This document shows positions 62,066 to 64,000 of a DNA stretch of 64,000 bases, in pieces. Source of the stretch: Oxyruncus cristatus (lineage: Eukaryota > Chordata > Aves > Passeriformes > Cotingidae); assembly GCA_013399855.1 (NCBI GenBank), contig VXAY01007403.1, positions 1 through 64,000 on the forward strand, given 5' to 3'. The position numbers and the translations under genes are program-made. The notes beneath the pieces are model-generated. The model was not told the DNA's origin, ran no database searches, and was given only the letters and a program-made list of their open reading frames with translations. Each line of letters begins with the position of its first letter. The stretch's first letter is position 1.

Positions 62066-64000
62066 CTTATAATTGTGGCAAATGCATAATTTTTAACACA
62101 TGGCCAGTTACAGAGGCTAATTTCAAATTGCATAATCTGTTTTTTAAAGTACTGAAATAGCTGGAGACATGCAATGCTAATATTTTATACTTTTTTCTTC
62201 TAAGACACATTTTAAGAATAGTTTTTAGGTTAAATTAAATGAACATCCAAATATCAATACATACAAATACTTTATCTTGTCAGAAAAGTCATTCCAAAAG
62301 CTGAAACACTGCAGCATAAAAGAAAAAATTAGGCATCCATCATTGCATAAGAAAATGCTTTTCTACTTGATGGCACCAGGCAAGTTCTCCTTTTGGAGGA
62401 AGTTTATAGTAATGCATATACACATTTCAACATTTCTTTATATTCCAGAGGAAAAAAAAAAAAAAAAGTCACAGAAGTAAGCATAAGAGGACTGTGCTGA
62501 TGTTTTTTTGTTGTTGTTGTTATATGTTCAAAAAGACTTTTTCTCTCCTTCTTTAACACTGTTCTGCATTTATAGATTTAGTTCCTATTATTTACATCTA
62601 CTGACAGAAAGTACAGAGCGGTTTTATTTTTTAGCCTTTATAATAATCTTGGAAAGAAACAAACTGAAAGAAGGGGACAGGAGAGAAAAGCATTGTCTGT
62701 TAAAATATTTGAATGTAATCTCTTATGAAGGTGGAAGAGATCTGATGTTCACTAGTTCAAACACAGTATTCATGCCGTGTGCCATCAGAATTAAAAGGAA
62801 TTCAGCTTTCATAGTGAAGGAAAGATTTTTTTTAGCAAGGTTGTTTGGGATTTTTTAATTTATTTTCATAAATGTCAGTGCACTGAAACCTCTCGTTCTG
62901 ATTTATACATCAGATAGAGTAACTTTACAGAAGAAGTGATGTGATTCAAGCAGTTTGCATGACCAGCAGTCTTTCTATCTATCTCTTCTTATCTCCTAAG
63001 ACATCCCCCTTACCTTCATCTTTCCAATAGCATTAGAAGTTAACATTGTTATTGTTCATAATTACTGCTGATGAAGCTATTGGTTTGTTGAGTGTTCCAC
63101 TGATTGGTCAAGTATTCATTTGAAAGGGGTCAGGAATTCTCATTAGTATGTCAACTATTTGTGTTTTTCCAATGAACTGTGGTCAGTTCATTGAAAGAAG
63201 ATCAATAAAGGCCTGTGGAATTGAAAAGAGTTTTCAAGGAAGTAAACAAATTGTATAGAACTGCTATAGCAAGACTATCCCTGAGTGACAGTATAAGCCT
63301 CTTTCTAGGCACAGCTCATCAAGATAAAGGAATTCCTATGATGCCAACAGCAAATGAATACAGCAAAAGTAACCTGTTATTGTACAGTGCAATCAACAGA
63401 TACGACTATTTTAAACTTGGTCTTGTTCTGTACTTTTTGAGTTCATTCAATGATCTGCAAAATCTTAAAAAAAAAAAAAAAGAAAAGAAAAAAGGATAGG
63501 ATTGACATCTTTGATAGAATTCTTTTCTCTTATACCACTATTTTACTTATTTGAAGTATTTTTCCTGAAAGTACTATAAAAGATTTCACTGAAAACAGTT
63601 TCTTGGGTCTGTAAGCAAATGCAATGCTATTTTTGCCTTGAAATCTTAGAGAACAGACAAAGGCATCAAGAGCAAAGTCATGAGAAGGGAATCTGATCCT
63701 CCTCAGTTTGTTTAAAGTAACTGAAGCTGAAACCTACAATTATCTACTAATGCTTTTTGCCTTGAGCCTTACCTGGGAAAAACAAACAGGTCTACCTGAA
63801 TCCAGAATCCTACCCGGATCCACCTATCTAGAACAGGAAGGAGAATCTTTGCTGGCAGATTGGCTGATTTAGTGATTCACACTTTAAACTAATGAACTTG
63901 AGAGGTGGGGTCCAAAGCTGTAACTCTTATGTACTGACGAACAACAGAGTGGATGTTACCTACCAAAGTAATGAAAAATGTCCCCCACTCCTCGAAAAGG
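62066..64000. other. Unique AT-rich sequence, no gene recognised
   Basis: Holds runs of 16 A at 62452-62467 and 15 A at 63467-63481 and a short (TTG)n at about 62506-62520. Frames at 62508-62858 and 63215-63499 (116 and 94 codons) show no domain. The second ends in lysines coded by the A run, so it looks random. Confidence 0.5.

Noticed and set aside
1..64000. CRISPR array, tRNA, rRNA or snRNA genes, bacterial-type operons
   Set aside because: No spaced direct repeats, cloverleaf-forming A/B boxes, snRNA starts or dense coding could be found by eye; all tandem repeats are simple-sequence.

Overview
This window is AT-rich vertebrate nuclear DNA from a bird, most likely a songbird. The evidence is the repeat content. 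There are five CR1 LINE 3'-end fragments, four of which keep the avian CR1 tail of a 'GATGATCTTAGAGG...TTCCAACC' block followed by 'GATTCTATGATT'-type octamers or a variant of it. There are two diverged copies of an LTR-type repeat that I know as common in songbirds, a 6-bp-TSD solo LTR of an endogenous retrovirus, and A/C-rich low-complexity tracts of avian type. Nothing prokaryotic is present (no operons, tRNA clusters, CRISPR array or dense coding). I see no complete protein-coding gene. The window reads as a gene desert or the inside of a very large intron. Most open frames are chance frames, low-complexity frames or LINE remains.

Layout. 1-2214: unique AT-rich sequence. 2215-3572: a CR1 LINE (+) with RT-domain remains and its 3' end, interrupted by about 410 bp of foreign sequence. 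3573-9634: unique, with an A/C tract at 6135-6214. 9635-10293: a second CR1 (+) whose frame still reads as the end of ORF2. 12851-12957: a weak candidate terminal exon with a poly(A) signal downstream. 14241-14450: a T/G-rich simple repeat. 16585-17028: a third CR1 (+). 20446-20692: a TTCC microsatellite running into an assembly gap that ends in poly-C. 21365-21910: the longest open frame (181 codons, minus strand), unrecognised. 25651-25676: a perfect 11-bp hairpin made of two opposed forkhead-type sites. 28217-28950: a 734-bp element bounded by a 15-bp inverted repeat and a 6-bp target duplication, the least explained object here. 38756-38827: a second gap, again beside poly-C. 43500-43619: a short CR1 end (+). 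44233-44358: a minus-strand LINE reverse-transcriptase fossil. 46819-47356: a solo ERV LTR (-) with perfect TSDs. 48487-48680: a CR1 end (-). 49440-50047 and 61770-62065: two opposed copies of one songbird LTR family. 56527-57100: an old, frameshifted LINE ORF2 fossil (+). 57791-57867: a GGAA microsatellite.

Nothing here works together as a pathway. The story is successive retroposon insertions of different ages: LINE fossils of CR1/L2 type (oldest), CR1 3' ends, then the LTRs. Strand, family and boundary calls were made by eye from remembered family features; a RepeatMasker run with an avian library is the decisive test for all of them.
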